Assembly (NCBI RefSeq): GCF_910592395.1
Contig: NC_088315.1
Coordinates: 2,174,501 to 2,234,500 of the forward strand
Source of the DNA: Lineus longissimus
Lineage: Eukaryota; Nemertea; Pilidiophora; Heteronemertea; Lineidae
Direction: 5' to 3'
DNA: 60,000 nt
Positions within the stretch are counted from its first letter, which is position 1. The number at the start of each line of letters is the position of its first letter. A model generated the notes under the pieces. The model searched no databases and was not told the DNA's origin. It worked only from the letters and a program-made list of their open reading frames with translations. Position numbers and translations under genes: made by a program. Shown here in pieces: positions 1-10,660 of the stretch.

Positions 1-504
1 GCACCCGCAAAAAGTCAGATATGGACTGCCTATCTGTCAGTCCTATTCTCTGACGTCTTCATTCCAGACAGGTAACGATAAACATGGCCCAGAAGATAAA
101 CAGATGTCGACAACAGGGACTGAACATGAAAAGTGGATTAGACATCCAGAGCTGATCTAACCCCCACAGACATATCGGTTCCCTTCCTCCCAGACAGGTA
201 AAGATAAATGCCCTGATAATAAAAGATGGTGATGACTTGTGAACAGTTTTGGATCAATGAGAGAACGTCTCCATGTATCTCAGCGATCTTATCCCTTCTG
301 GCTACGGAGGGCCACATGACTAAAAGCATTAACCCCTGCATCCCGAGGCAAATTTCAAACGATTGAGAACCATTTCGAGTTGATCTTGCAGGTTTAGAAG
401 CCACCATATCCAATATCATCAAGAAGTATTGATCCACCATCGTCTTTCACCTGTCTTTGATTGAGCCTTCAGGGAGGACAGGTAGAGACATGTCATGTAT
501 TTAC
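1..504. other. LNX intron, left edge of window
   Basis: No exon was found here. The next LNX exon should encode the helix-B half of PDZ3 (xGDxLLxxNG), and no such sequence occurs on the minus strand of these 504 bases. A stop-free minus-strand run at 138-440 has no PDZ similarity. Confidence 0.6.
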
Positions 505-627
505 CTTAACCTGTCGACTACGCCCTAGCGCTCCTTGAGGTTGTATATTGGTTATATAGATGGGTACGTCGCCCCGTTGACTGCCGACGCCCCCTGCAAC
601 GCTGATTCCCAATGATTCAGTGGGATT
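505..627 (-). CDS. LNX: LNX exon: first half of PDZ3
   Basis: A 41-codon exon (123 bp, phase 0) with acceptor CGTTTCTTTCAG and donor GTTAAG|GTAAAT. It encodes NPTESLGISVAGGVGSQRGD, then VPIYITNIQPQGALGRSRQVK. LNX1/LNX2 PDZ3 has ESLGMTVAGG, LPIYVxSV and ARDGRIK in the same order. Where most PDZ domains have D-G-R-L/I-K, this copy has S-R-Q-V-K. An earlier possible donor (CAG|GTTAAG) would end the exon six bases sooner; I prefer the later one because it keeps alignment to IK|RGDVLLN. The rest of PDZ3 must lie left of base 1. Confidence 0.88.
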
Positions 628-872
628 CTGAAAGAAACGTGGGAAAGTGAGAATAGGGCTTGGGATTGATAATGGCACCACATCACTGTGAGGTACTAAC
701 AATTTGTTCTATGATAGGCTGTTTACTGATTGCAGCCCGACTTAGAAATGATCAAATCTTGAAGATAGAATGAACAATATATCATGAACAGTCCGATTCC
801 ACTACAGTGCCAAACTGATTAACCAAGAGCTCATTACTGCACGCTAATTAGTGTTACATGTAATCAACTCAC

Positions 873-1058
873 CTTTTGTACATTGACAGCCCTTTCCTTG
901 CATAGCCTACTAGCGCGACCCCCCTGTCCCTCTGCCGGCTTCTGGCATTCAGTTAAGATGGACTCTGCTATACAGTCTTTCGACGTTGACCGGATTAAGT
1001 CGGGGGTCTGTGGGCGGCTGCATCTCATCACAACGAACTGAACTTTATCCGCGTTACT
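873..1058 (-). CDS. LNX: LNX exon: end of PDZ2, linker, start of PDZ3
   Basis: A 62-codon exon (186 bp, phase 0 at both ends) with acceptor GCTTATTTCAG and donor AAAAG|GTGAGT. It starts SNADKVQFVVMRCSRPQTPD, the last PDZ2 strand, passes a poorly conserved linker, and ends CKERAVNVQK. Vertebrate LNX has a matching CxEKxVxIQK/CQEKHITVKK segment just before PDZ3. The linker is Cys- and Gln-rich and has no motif I recognise. Confidence 0.9.
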
Positions 1059-1557
1059 CTGAAATAAGCGCAAAATGAAGATTAGAAACTCATAAAAACG
1101 TTCCCTTTGATGACAGCCATCTCATCTTGGAGCTGCAACTCGAGATTGAGGAAAAACAAATGATGTGTTGCTACCATCATCTGATTGCTTCTGGGGGGAA
1201 ATTTCGACATGATTATTGAAATTTTTACAGGAAAAGATTTGTGGGAACTTCACTCACAGAATTGTTGACATCTATTTTCTGGCATCATGAGTGCAAATCA
1301 GCTTTAAGTTCACAGAACCTCACATTTCTCATCCATTCAACCAGACAGAAATAGCTGATGATTTACAAATTATTGGAACATCAAGATTCCAGTGCTAACG
1401 GTACATCCCTGATATCAACAGAGGTTTTCTTAACAAAGCATTTCCTGAGGGAAAGGTGACTCTGGAAGTCTTCTGACAATAGAATCATATGAGCATAGAT
1501 CTAATAGGATCACGACTCTTCAATGATGATGATGATGATGATGATATTAACAAGTAC
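1059..1557. other. LNX intron with a GAT trinucleotide run
   Basis: This 499-bp intron lies between the PDZ2-core exon and the PDZ2/linker exon. It contains a (GAT)n microsatellite at about 1523-1545, reading (ATC)n on the transcribed strand and starting about 12 bp after the donor. Nothing else is recognisable. Confidence 0.75.
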
Positions 1558-1674
1558 CTGTATAACTTCTGCTGCCTGTTCCTGGGTGCCATAGGTCATG
1601 TCCTGATAATTTATTTCAAGGATTCTGTCGTCCTTTTTCAGTCGTCCATCCAAACTGGCCAAGCCGTTAGGAAT
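1558..1674 (-). CDS. LNX: LNX exon: core of PDZ2
   Basis: A 117-bp, 39-codon exon, phase 0 at both ends, with acceptor GTCTTCACAG and donor ATACAG|GTACTTG. It encodes IPNGLASLDGRLKKDDRILE, then INYQDMTYGTQEQAAEVIQ. The LNX2 counterpart is GGLAAQDGRLSSNDRVLAIN with GTPELAAQIIQ. The usual PDZ N-G turn is N-Y here. A GAT/ATC trinucleotide run sits about 12 bp inside the downstream intron, close to the donor. Confidence 0.93.
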
Positions 1675-2391
1675 CTGTGAAGACAATGAGAGATGACTTA
1701 GTTAAGTTGTAGACCTACTGCCCTAGGTAAAGGGTGTGTTACCTCAAGATAATTTTCACTCCCTGCCTTGAGGAAATCTCTACGACTCAATAGAACTTAA
1801 AAGAAGAAAGCTTCATTAACTTTTTTACATCCCGATAAACACCTGAACAGGTGCACTTTTAAATCATCTCGACATAAAAAACCCAAGGAAAAGTAACTGA
1901 CGCTCAGATTCTCCAGTGAATAATGAGAGTGAGTCTAATGAATGTATTCAAGGATATATCAACCAATATTAATAGGAAAATCTGCAGCACATTAAACACT
2001 GGATGAGAAAAACCTGAGTTTAATAGGAAAATGGCAGGTGGGCCTGCTGAACAATTCATACCATTAACTACTTTCACATCAATATAAAGTGGCTATTGAG
2101 GAGCAATAAATCTTGTTTAAAGATTTAAAGATTGCTTACCAAACTCATTATGTAGACACCTGGACCATTCCTGTAAAATCAAAGATGGAAATGGTTACAG
2201 TGGTGACAGTTACTTTTGCTCAGGACTGTAGAGGACCTTGAAAGGTTAAACATCCTTCCTGTCTCATAGATGGAGCAATTTGATCCTTGAACATTTCCCA
2301 AAACAACATCACTAGAATCTCTAAATGTCATTGAATGTCAATTAACAGCTAATTTCAAATAGGTGAAGTTATTGAAAAAATCTTTGCTTAC
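1675..2391. other. Two LNX introns flanking the 31-bp microexon
   Basis: Introns of 465 bp (1675-2139) and 221 bp (2171-2391) on either side of the microexon. Both are AT-rich, with normal GT and AG ends on the minus strand. No repeats or other coding potential were seen. Confidence 0.75.
2140..2170 (-). CDS. LNX: LNX 31-bp microexon in PDZ2
   Basis: A very small exon of 31 bp, flanked by acceptor TTGATTTTACAG and donor TTTG|GTAAGC. Its first base completes the Lys codon from the preceding exon, and the remaining ten codons read NGPGVYIMSL. This fills the PDZ2 gap exactly between LGIKLVGKK and IPNGLASLDGRL; vertebrate LNX has DEPGVFILDL in this position. Phase 2 at the start and phase 0 at the end agree with both neighbours. 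Automatic gene finders often miss exons this short, which would break the PDZ2 model. Confidence 0.88.
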
Positions 2392-2588
2392 TTTTTTCCG
2401 ACTAGTTTGATCCCGAGTTGCTTGCCGGGAACTTTTTTGAGCGTTATTCGTATAATCTCCTCCTTTTCGATTGGATGACATTCATCTGCCTTTTCTCGAT
2501 ATATCGTCAGTCGACATATTGGATAAAGCTGTGAAAGTGCGCTCCGTGCTTCTTCGTGGGTGGCCTGAGTAAGGTCTTCGCCGTTAAC
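2392..2588 (-). CDS. LNX: LNX exon: end of PDZ1, linker, start of PDZ2
   Basis: A 197-bp exon with acceptor TTTTCATTCCAG and donor GGAAAAAA|GTAAGC, phase 0 to phase 2. It starts VNGEDLTQATHEEARSAL, the last strand and helix B of PDZ1, passes a charged linker (YREKADECHPIEKEEI), and enters PDZ2 at the carboxylate-binding loop QLGIKLVGKK. Vertebrate LNX2 has the same organisation (EEIFQVALHK then EQLGIKLVRR). The PDZ2 loop reads LGIK, with Lys where PDZ1 has Ser. Confidence 0.93.
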
Positions 2589-4019
2589 CTGGAATGAAAA
2601 GGGATGCCATTCATCCATCAAGCGCAGTGTGCTTAATCGGCGGCTACTCGGGGGAGGGGTTTCTTTCAACAGCCTTATCATCGTTATCATATGCTGATAA
2701 AGGCACAGTGAGAACATTTACTGTCAGCAAAATACCTGCCATCTGCCATCATACTCATTTATAACTCATACTGCCAAGCCATCAAGACTTTGTGTGGAAG
2801 CGATTATCCTGAACGCCCCTAAATGACCAGAGTGCTTTGATGTAATTGACTAGAGATGATGAGATAGTATGACTGGATGCATTCAACATGTCCAGTCATC
2901 ACGGCCTGCAGACCATGTAATTCCTGCACCAATGATTACTCCATGGCCAATATTTGATGGTCGACCCACTGTGAATCCCTCATCTGCCTTGTGATATACA
3001 AAAGTAACGTTGGGAGCAACACTTTTTTCTTACTAAATGGTAAATGAGGATATGCTAATGTGGTGGAACACCTTGGTAACCTTTATCTGGATAATGGTAA
3101 CCTAATCTGTGGAAGCTTGACAACCGACTCGTTGATTGTCACCGGGTGGAAAAAAACATTTGTCGACCCACTTCAACCTGTTCCTTATTGGAAAAAGAAA
3201 ACCCGCAAGAGGTCGGATTACTTGTCTGGAGGGCCTAATGACCAATTTGATGGTATGGTTTTATGGGAAAGGACATGAGGACTTCTACGAGTTCTAGAAA
3301 AGGCCAAAACATCAAAAAGTTCAAAACAGGTGTGTCCAAATTTATGGCCTTTTATGGCCTTTTATGGCCTTTTATCCCATTTTATGGCATTTTTTTTAAA
3401 TCGCCAAAATATACAGTAACTCTACCAAAAACATCATAGTTTACAGTATCACATCAAATGATTTATGAAATATTCTTAGATTACTCATTTTCAAATCAGG
3501 AAGATAAAACTATCGTGCTAATCACAGAAGGAATATGATCAGTTCCCTCCGACTTTTGAGACGAAAGTAAATTTGATCTTAAAAGTTTTAATCTTAGTAA
3601 TCTGATCTAATTTCGAATATCAGATTTCTCTATTAGGTTTCTTAGAAGCAGGATACGGCTGACATTTAATGCAAAGGTCAGATTGCCAGCAGCGCTTTAA
3701 GCAATGCTTCCTATATCTCTCCACACAAGGTTGTCTCCCTCATAGCTGAGGCACAGTCTCTCTGTAGGTCTTTAATTGTATACTGTTGGATGATATCTGG
3801 GTCCTATTGATAGAAATGTCATGATGCCAGTTGTTTTTCTTATGCAATTTACCATCAGGTTGGAAAGAAACACACTGTTTTCATCACGACATGCCCACAC
3901 AGTGACACCACCTACAAGATGAACGCACAAGCATCCATGTTTATCATACAGTTCAACCAACCCGGAAAGGCAAAACTTCAATACAACAGAACGAAACAAA
4001 AGATTTTTTTACAGCCTAC
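2589..4019. other. LNX intron between PDZ1 exons
   Basis: A 1,431-bp intron. It holds the TTTATGGCCT tandem repeat at 3341-3400 and is otherwise featureless. Open frames here, such as the plus-strand one at 3060-3278, show no protein similarity I recognise. Confidence 0.7.
3341..3400. repeat. 10-bp tandem repeat TTTATGGCCT
   Basis: Three perfect copies of TTTATGGCCT are followed by decayed copies (TTTATCCCAT, TTTATGGCAT) and a T run. It is a short minisatellite inside an LNX intron. Confidence 0.9.
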
Positions 4020-4103
4020 CTCTAATATCTGGTCGCCTGGCATCAGCCGCCCGTCCTTGGCAACCACGCTTTCAGGGAATATCTCTTGGATGACGATGCA
4101 GAC
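4020..4103 (-). CDS. LNX: LNX exon: middle of PDZ1
   Basis: An exact 28-codon exon (84 bp, phase 0 at both ends) between acceptor CTATCTTTTCAG and donor GAG|GTAGGC. It encodes VCIVIQEIFPESVVAKDGRL followed by MPGDQILE, the central strand and helix-A segment of PDZ1. The A-x-x-DGRL-x-x-GDQIL core is the classical PDZ motif and matches LNX2 (NIVIQEVY, ARDGRLLAGDQIL). Because both ends are phase 0, skipping this exon would keep the frame but destroy PDZ1. Confidence 0.93.
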
Positions 4104-6221
4104 CTGAAAAGATAGAAATGTCACAATATGAGCTAAAGTTTCATATTGAGGGAAGACCAAGTTCCATCTTGGCCTGGAGACCTGAAAGGAGCAATCACGA
4201 CACAATATACACCACAGACCACAGACATTTGGTTATAAACCATCATCAAGCCTTTAACTACTCTCCCACTTCCCAAATGGCACTCTCATTTGTTGTGATA
4301 TCATGAGATTATTACCACATGAAGCTCAGAATCACAGTTCGCCTCTGAAGTGAGGTGGTTTCAACCAATCCAGCTAGATGATAAAATGTCAAGCAAGAAA
4401 ACTGAGAAAGCTACAAGTGTCATATATCAGACACCTAGGAGATCATCATATGCGGAGATGAGTTGATAACACTCACATGAAAAGTGACAATTATCATGAG
4501 AAAGTGACACGGTATGACAAGCAATCATCAAGAGTCGGATATCTTCCACTGAAAACTGATGCATCATGCCGAAGATGAATATGATCTGCTGACAGCCTGG
4601 CACTTGCTCAACGTTGAAAGATGGGTGCTCTGGGGACTTGGCTTGGCCATGTCGGGGATATTTCCTTACTGTATCTACAGAGAAGATGACCGAAAGTGTC
4701 TTCGATGGAACAGTGAAAGATGGTTTGGTCTGGAGACTTTGTTTAGCCAGGTTGAGGAGATTGTGGCTGTTTTGCTTGAAATGTAAAACAGCCAAAATTG
4801 GTCAAAAGTCAACCTTCTCTTGGCTTAGACCTACAGGACTTAGTATATCATGAATATGATAGTATGCTAGGGGCCACATTGACACACATACTACTGCCCC
4901 AGAGAGAAAGAAGAAGACGATGAAGAAGAACCTCAACATGAAATTCTATCAACTAAACTACCATCGAAATAAGATGCCTGTAAACATCCTGTTTGCTGCT
5001 GTATACTTTCCACGAATTTCAATCAAGTGTCCACACACGTTATTGCCTCCACACAAACGTACAGACACTTCAAACCAACTCTCAGCAAACACATTTCCAA
5101 ACGGAACGCTTTGCCATGTTTCAATAACTCATCTCATTTCCCACATCAAAGTTCATGCAAGCGGAAGGCGTGACTGAAATATGGCCAAGGCCTCTTTGGC
5201 TATTCAACAGAATATACCAACGCCATGGCAATAAACGTGAGAAGTGGATGCAATCAATATGGTGTGTCAATGGCACCGTTTCATCTCTGGTCAGAACCAC
5301 CGCTGGATGAAAGTTTGTTCGTTTACACAAGTCACTCAACTTAGAGCAAATATGTGGCCTTCTACGGCCTCATTGGAACATTTCAGTCAAATGTTTCCGT
5401 AAATAGTCTCCTTAGTTCATGTCCCTCTTTGCTCAAGTGTTTGTGATGGAACCGTTTGAGCTCTGCGGATGGCCAATAGTTTACCCTTGCAATGAAATCA
5501 GCACTTCTAGGTGTAGTGCCTTTAACAGTTTTCAATCAACTCCTGAAGGCCTGGATGCTGGCCGGGGGTTATCACAACGCAAAAGTAACAACCTTGATGG
5601 TTAGAATTGCTACGCCTTCTGACCACACTAATTAGGACTGTGGCCTTGAAATGAAATTGTTGGTGGCTATGATAGCATAAAGTCACTATGTGCTATTCCC
5701 TTTGGACTTGGACTACGCTCAACCGAGGAGAATGCTATGAATTGGTTAACTCACCACACGCTAATACTTTCATTGGAAAAGGTAATAAATGCGCTGACAC
5801 CTCCACCATACCACCATGGCCACAATCTTCCAACAATGCGAGGAACAAGTTTTTGTCCATCACACTGTTCCATCAACATCAATTTGATAGCTATACGGCA
5901 TGAGTGCCCAATTCCTGACTATTTTCAGGAAATGGACTGTTGGTCTGAAGGCGCAAAAATAAGCACCCTTGGCATTGCGATAACTCTCCACATAATAACA
6001 TGTTAAAAGCTTTAGTTATTCTGATGGGCATCAGCATGGTACTCGAGCCCTTTACTAGATTGAATCTGCCTCATTGCCATATGTTTGTGCTGAGAGTTTT
6101 TGTCGCTGTTTCAGAGATGATGTTTTCCAAATTCTTCTACAACTAAGAGGTCCAGGATCAAAACTTGGAGAACTCAAAATTTGTATCCAGGGATGTTTAC
6201 TATTGTGGAATTTAAGGGACC

Positions 6222-6296
6222 ATGTGGCTGAGCGGGAGACGAGTGCCCTCACACATTTGCAGAAAGCAATGTTGTAAAGTCATCGGGTTCAACAAG
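6222..6296 (+). repeat. Possible tRNA-derived SINE head
   Basis: TGGCTGAGCGGGAGAC resembles a pol III A box of the tRNA-Leu/Ser type. About 50 bp later, CGGGTTCAAC resembles a B box. The arms do not pair into a full cloverleaf, so a functional tRNA is unlikely and a degraded SINE head is the better reading. Confidence 0.3.
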
Positions 6297-7922
6297 CTTG
6301 CCTTACTTCTGATGAGAATGAAAGAAATCTCTACCTGAAACTACTCCATACTGAGACTCAAAATCTATTTTCCCAGTGCTGAGATCATCTCAGCTCAAAT
6401 GTCGCCAATATTTGCAGTCACATTAAGGCATGCAGTCATACGCTGAATGGAAGAACACCATGGCTAAGTAATCCAAACCATTATAGCTATTCAGTGAATG
6501 ATACGCTCACGTATCCAGTAACACTGATACGAAATTGTCTCCTGCCTACGAAGCAGGGCACCGATTATGAGGCTTTTATTCAATATCTCGGTATTTATTT
6601 CTACCTATACCGGAGCAGTAATGGGTTTTTGGGATCTCCCCACAGAGATGAGATCAGCGTGGTTAGATTCGCTTGTAAACTGGGTATACACAGACTTCAC
6701 GTTGTTACTATTCGCTTGTCACTTTTTAAATGAACAGACAAGTTTTAACCAAACAGCAGGCTACATAGTTTGCCAACTTTTATAGGAACTTAGCAGCCGT
6801 GAGGGAGAAATAGGGTACCAACTCCACCCAGTGTATGGTAGCAGGACCTACAGGACCAAGAGACAACTCAAGTACCCAACCACTCAATTGACAAAAACTG
6901 TCACAGCAATGACAATGTTTCGTTCGGACCAGCTAATTGATAAAGCCAATGCATCACTCCCCTTATAACCAACACGAACATGTCACAGTAATTCATATCC
7001 AAAGTTAAAACCGTGATTATATCAAAATCGTTCGGTGATCCATGGGCATAAATCGGCTAATCCCGACTCATTCATTTCCAACCGACTCATTCCTGTCATC
7101 CTACGAATAACATTGATGCAATTTGGCTATTGTTGGCCCGCAGTGGTTGAAGAAGCTAATGACCTGGACTGACCGCTGGTTGACCAGTGTCTTCATGTTG
7201 ATGATGATAGATGTTACGCTCAAATGATATCGAAACCAGGGCGGCCATCGTCTTAGCTGGGGCAATCAGGACTTTAGAGGTCCGGTTCTTCCATACTTAC
7301 CCGCCTGTGAATATAAATACTAAGAGACTTCCACGTGTCTGTGTGAACAGTAGCCGGATACGCAGCCTAAACGAGATGAATACTGCCACCGGGAAATCTC
7401 AACACCCTTTACCAAAATCCTTCCCAGCCAGAAAGCATAATCACTGGGCAATAATTGGTGCTGACCAGGAACCACAGCAAAACACCTAGAGCAAATTGGA
7501 ACAACATGGAACACAAGTGCACTTGTGCTTGAAACTCAGAGGTTTTCAAAATAAGTGTATTTTATTTAGTGATATTTTTACTGAAGAGAAAAGCACATCT
7601 TATTTTTTCTTTATTTTTTTATTTTTAAGATACTGTAAACCCAATAATCTTCAGTTATTTCACAAAAACTCTTGATTAAATATAATATCATGGCATAAGT
7701 GGCCAAAAGAGTAATATCCTTAACCACCTATCACTTTTGGTTGCATACAGCTATAAGCCCTCCAAAATGTTGACAAAAACAACCACCCGCTAGGTTTTGA
7801 AATCAAAATCAAAACATCCATGAGAACAAGCAAGAAGATCCACCACCAAGGAATCCTAGTTGCATGATAGATTATTCAAAGTTCTGGTCTACATCAAGAA
7901 CATGAAGCTCACATATTCTTAG

Positions 7923-7998
7923 GGTCGACAGTACATGTAGTTCCATGATAACTTTATGAAATGACTGAAGTAATGGGGTCGGCAGTACATGTAGTTTC
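7923..7998. repeat. Pair of 22-bp direct repeats
   Basis: GGTCGACAGTACATGTAGTT and GGTCGGCAGTACATGTAGTT start at 7923 and 7977, a period of 54 bp. They may be a remnant minisatellite. Confidence 0.7.
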
Positions 7999-8611
7999 GT
8001 AAATTAACTTACTGTGATTGGTTCGTGGCCAGGTGACCTCATCGGTGTTCCATCACGCTACAGAGTGCAGCACAAAATAAAAAAATATTTTCCGTATAAG
8101 CGCGCTTCAAATAAGGATGCGCTAGTCATACGGATATTGGCGCAAGCGCTTGGAAACTTATAGAACTTAGCAGCAGTCATGAAGAGACCAGCATCAAATA
8201 CATATAAACCTGAACTTCTCAGACAAGCAGTGATGGCCCAAAGGCTCAGGCAACATCCCTTCAAAGTGGTGATTTTGCACATTGGGGTAGATATCACGCT
8301 AGACTCTTTTAATTACAAATGTTACCACAAATACAACTACAGAACATGCAATTCTTACCAATAACTGTGTACATTCTCACATAGCCCAAAACATTTTACA
8401 CGGATTTAACAATAGTTTTGCTCTCTGCACCGTTGCTGTGGTTTCTAGCTACGACCAATTATACCAGAGTGTTATATGGACTAAAGTAGGCCCTCTACTT
8501 CATTTATTACACCTCCTATCAAACCGGATAGCAATTGCAGTCAAGCGACTTGCTTCAGACTAAAACTAGATGGGGCAATAGTAAAGTGCCTTGCTTCATG
8601 TCTCAACTTAC

Positions 8612-8718
8612 CAGTGGGGTATCACATCCACCAACGATGGACATGCCCAGATCATAGCACCCTCGTTGTATCTCGACTGTGGTCACCTCACCTTCGATGA
8701 CCGGCACCTTTGGAAGAA
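8612..8718 (-). CDS. LNX: LNX exon: start of PDZ1
   Basis: A 107-bp exon with acceptor TTCTCTTTTCAG and donor CACTG|GTAAGT. It starts in phase 1 and ends in phase 0. The translation begins LPKVPVIEGEVTTVEI and reaches the carboxylate-binding loop LGMSIVGG, ending DTPL. Vertebrate LNX2 has the same arrangement (PEGEITTIEI, LGISIVGG, ETPL), including an exon boundary at the same place in PDZ1. PDZ domains bind C-terminal peptides of partner proteins. The exon is isolated, with a 4.5-kb intron downstream and the 25.9-kb intron holding the retrotransposon upstream. Confidence 0.92.
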
Positions 8719-8910
8719 CTGAAAAGAGAAAAGGACACAATGATAAGTAAATGGTAAATCATGACGTTGGGTTTGGATCTTAAATGACCAGAATGGAAGC
8801 GTGTGCAATTGGATACAGCAAATATCTTGTCACCTTTCTATGGAACCTTAAGATGAAGATATGTCCCCTGAATATGCCTGCAAAGAACAACCAATTTAGG
8901 ACCAAATCTA

Positions 8911-8972
8911 GTGTCCTTAGTAGAGAGGGTGTCCTTAATACAGAGGTGTCCTCTAAAGGAGGTTCCACTGTA
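8911..8972. repeat. 17-18 bp tandem array ending GGTTCCACTGTA
   Basis: Four degenerate units: GTGTCCTTAGTAGAGAGG, GTGTCCTTAATACAGAGG, TGTCCTCTAAAGGAGG and TTCCACTGTACC. Arrays of this kind, with GTGTCCTTA steps and a terminal TTCCACTGTA, are a pattern I recall as dispersed in several marine invertebrate genomes. That recollection needs a repeat-library search to confirm. Confidence 0.75.
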
Positions 8973-10369
8973 CCTCTGGAGAGAGCATGGAGAGTGTGGT
9001 GACAAACTTATACAAGGCACATCCTTCATTATGACAGTGCATTACTCAGATCCCAAATTACAGTCTGACTCTCACCCAGAAAGGGTTAATTAGCTAACTA
9101 AAGGCTAATACCAACATACATCATCCACTGTCAGATTTGGGAAGATACCAACAAATGACTGTGAGACTCATTACTTTGTGAGCAAGCACGACTCCCAGGG
9201 CGGCCATAGCAGACAGCAAGATCAGTCTTCGCTACCGCGGGGCTGCTTTGTCTTAATTATTCTAATCACTAAAGCAAACCTGTCGTACTCTAGCTAATCC
9301 TTCCACTTTGGCAGCTCTCCTATGGCGGAAAGTCATTTCTATCACAGTACATATCTCAGACCTTGACCATCTTGAAAATATCATCATCAACTGAACATTA
9401 TTACAACTGCATGGATGACAGTGTCCTTCTGAAGACAAAACAATCAAGCTTTGCAGTGCTGGGGTGAAGGCAGCACTAGGGTCATAGGTCTAATTGTGTC
9501 ACCCATTCTTTCCCAAGGTGGTCTTGAGCAAGGATGGTCATGTTAGTGAGGTGGGCTCCGATTACCCGTGTTTATTCTAGAGATAATGCCATTGAATTCT
9601 TATTCAAAGCACGACAAATCTTCTTCCCCTACCCAGGAGAGCAGGATGAATAGTGCCAGAGCTGACTGGTAATCCGAGCCACCCTTCCATCAATCTGTTT
9701 ACAAAAGAACAATACCCTTGTCACCTGTGACACATACAGCTTCAATCTGTCCATCTCCAATGCGAATAATCCCCACTCAATCATCGTAATCCAGTTACAC
9801 CCGGATTGTAAGGCTGCTGTTGCAAAGCAGCCATCGTAGTCAAGCTTATTTCTTTATATTCACTTTCAACATCGCGACAGGTAACTTGCTGTACAGCGCT
9901 GGAAAGGAATTTGACGAAGAACTTGCTGCACAACAGAAAGGTGGGCTCCCTTTGATAAGGTTTTCCTCCTCTCAGCCTGCCTGTTTTGTCAATTACGAGG
10001 GATTTCTATTCCATTTCATCAGCAGTAGTTTTTGATTAGGTGTGGTGCGTCATCACTGTCAATCAGTGAGATTTCAGCATGGTTTGGAGATCCGGTTGTC
10101 TGATTGAATTTCGTTGCTGTAGAATGATGTCAACCCATTTTGATCTAAAAATTCTACGATATTTGAAAAGATGATCATCAGGATGATAAAATACAGTCAC
10201 CAGAGCAAATGTTTCAAAATAGATTAATAATTTTCGTTACGATATCCAGAAAGGCACAGAGGAATCACCAAGGAATTCTAATTCCCAATTAAGAAATCAC
10301 ACATTGATGAACCAAGATTATGAACGTCCGTCTGCTCGTGAATGTCATCTGGCAGTTTCAATAACCCAC

Positions 10370-10660
10370 TCAAAAAGCCACTCGGCTATGTATAATACAT
10401 TTGTCACAGGAATATGGGAAGGCATTTGCGGAGTAATTTTTTCCAAATAGGTGAACACTTAGCGGTAATAACATTAATCCGGGGAAGCGGGAGGCTGCGG
10501 TTGGGAATAATTCAATCTGGAAGTCAAGAAGGAATTAGTACGAGAATAATCATCATCATATGTCATGCTAATTGATTGCTAATTGCTTTCAGGACGAAGC
10601 TGCCATGTTCAATTCTCGTAGCGGATCGTAAATTGTTTTATTGGATTATAATCCATTAGC
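10370..10660. promoter_or_regulatory. Candidate homeodomain-bound enhancer block
   Basis: An intronic stretch dense in homeodomain-type cores: GTAATAACATTAATCCGG, ATGCTAATTGATTGCTAATT and the perfect palindrome GGATTATAATCC at 10643-10654, which is two inverted TAATCC (Otx/Pitx/Gsc-class) sites. ATGCTAAT also resembles a POU octamer. It has no coding potential. Motif density alone is weak evidence in AT-rich DNA, so the call is tentative. Confidence 0.25.

Larger units (their letters stand above)
4104..8611. other. 4.5-kb LNX intron inside PDZ1
   Basis: This intron separates the GMSIVGG exon from the DGRLMPGD exon. I see a possible tRNA-like fragment at about 6222-6296 and a pair of 22-bp direct repeats at 7923 and 7977. 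No exon with PDZ or other known-domain similarity was seen on either strand. The many 60-122 codon open frames lack splice and protein support. Confidence 0.65.

Noticed and set aside
138-440. 100-codon minus-strand open frame at the expected place of the next LNX exon
   Set aside because: It lacks any GDxLLxxNG or helix-B PDZ sequence, so it is treated as intron.
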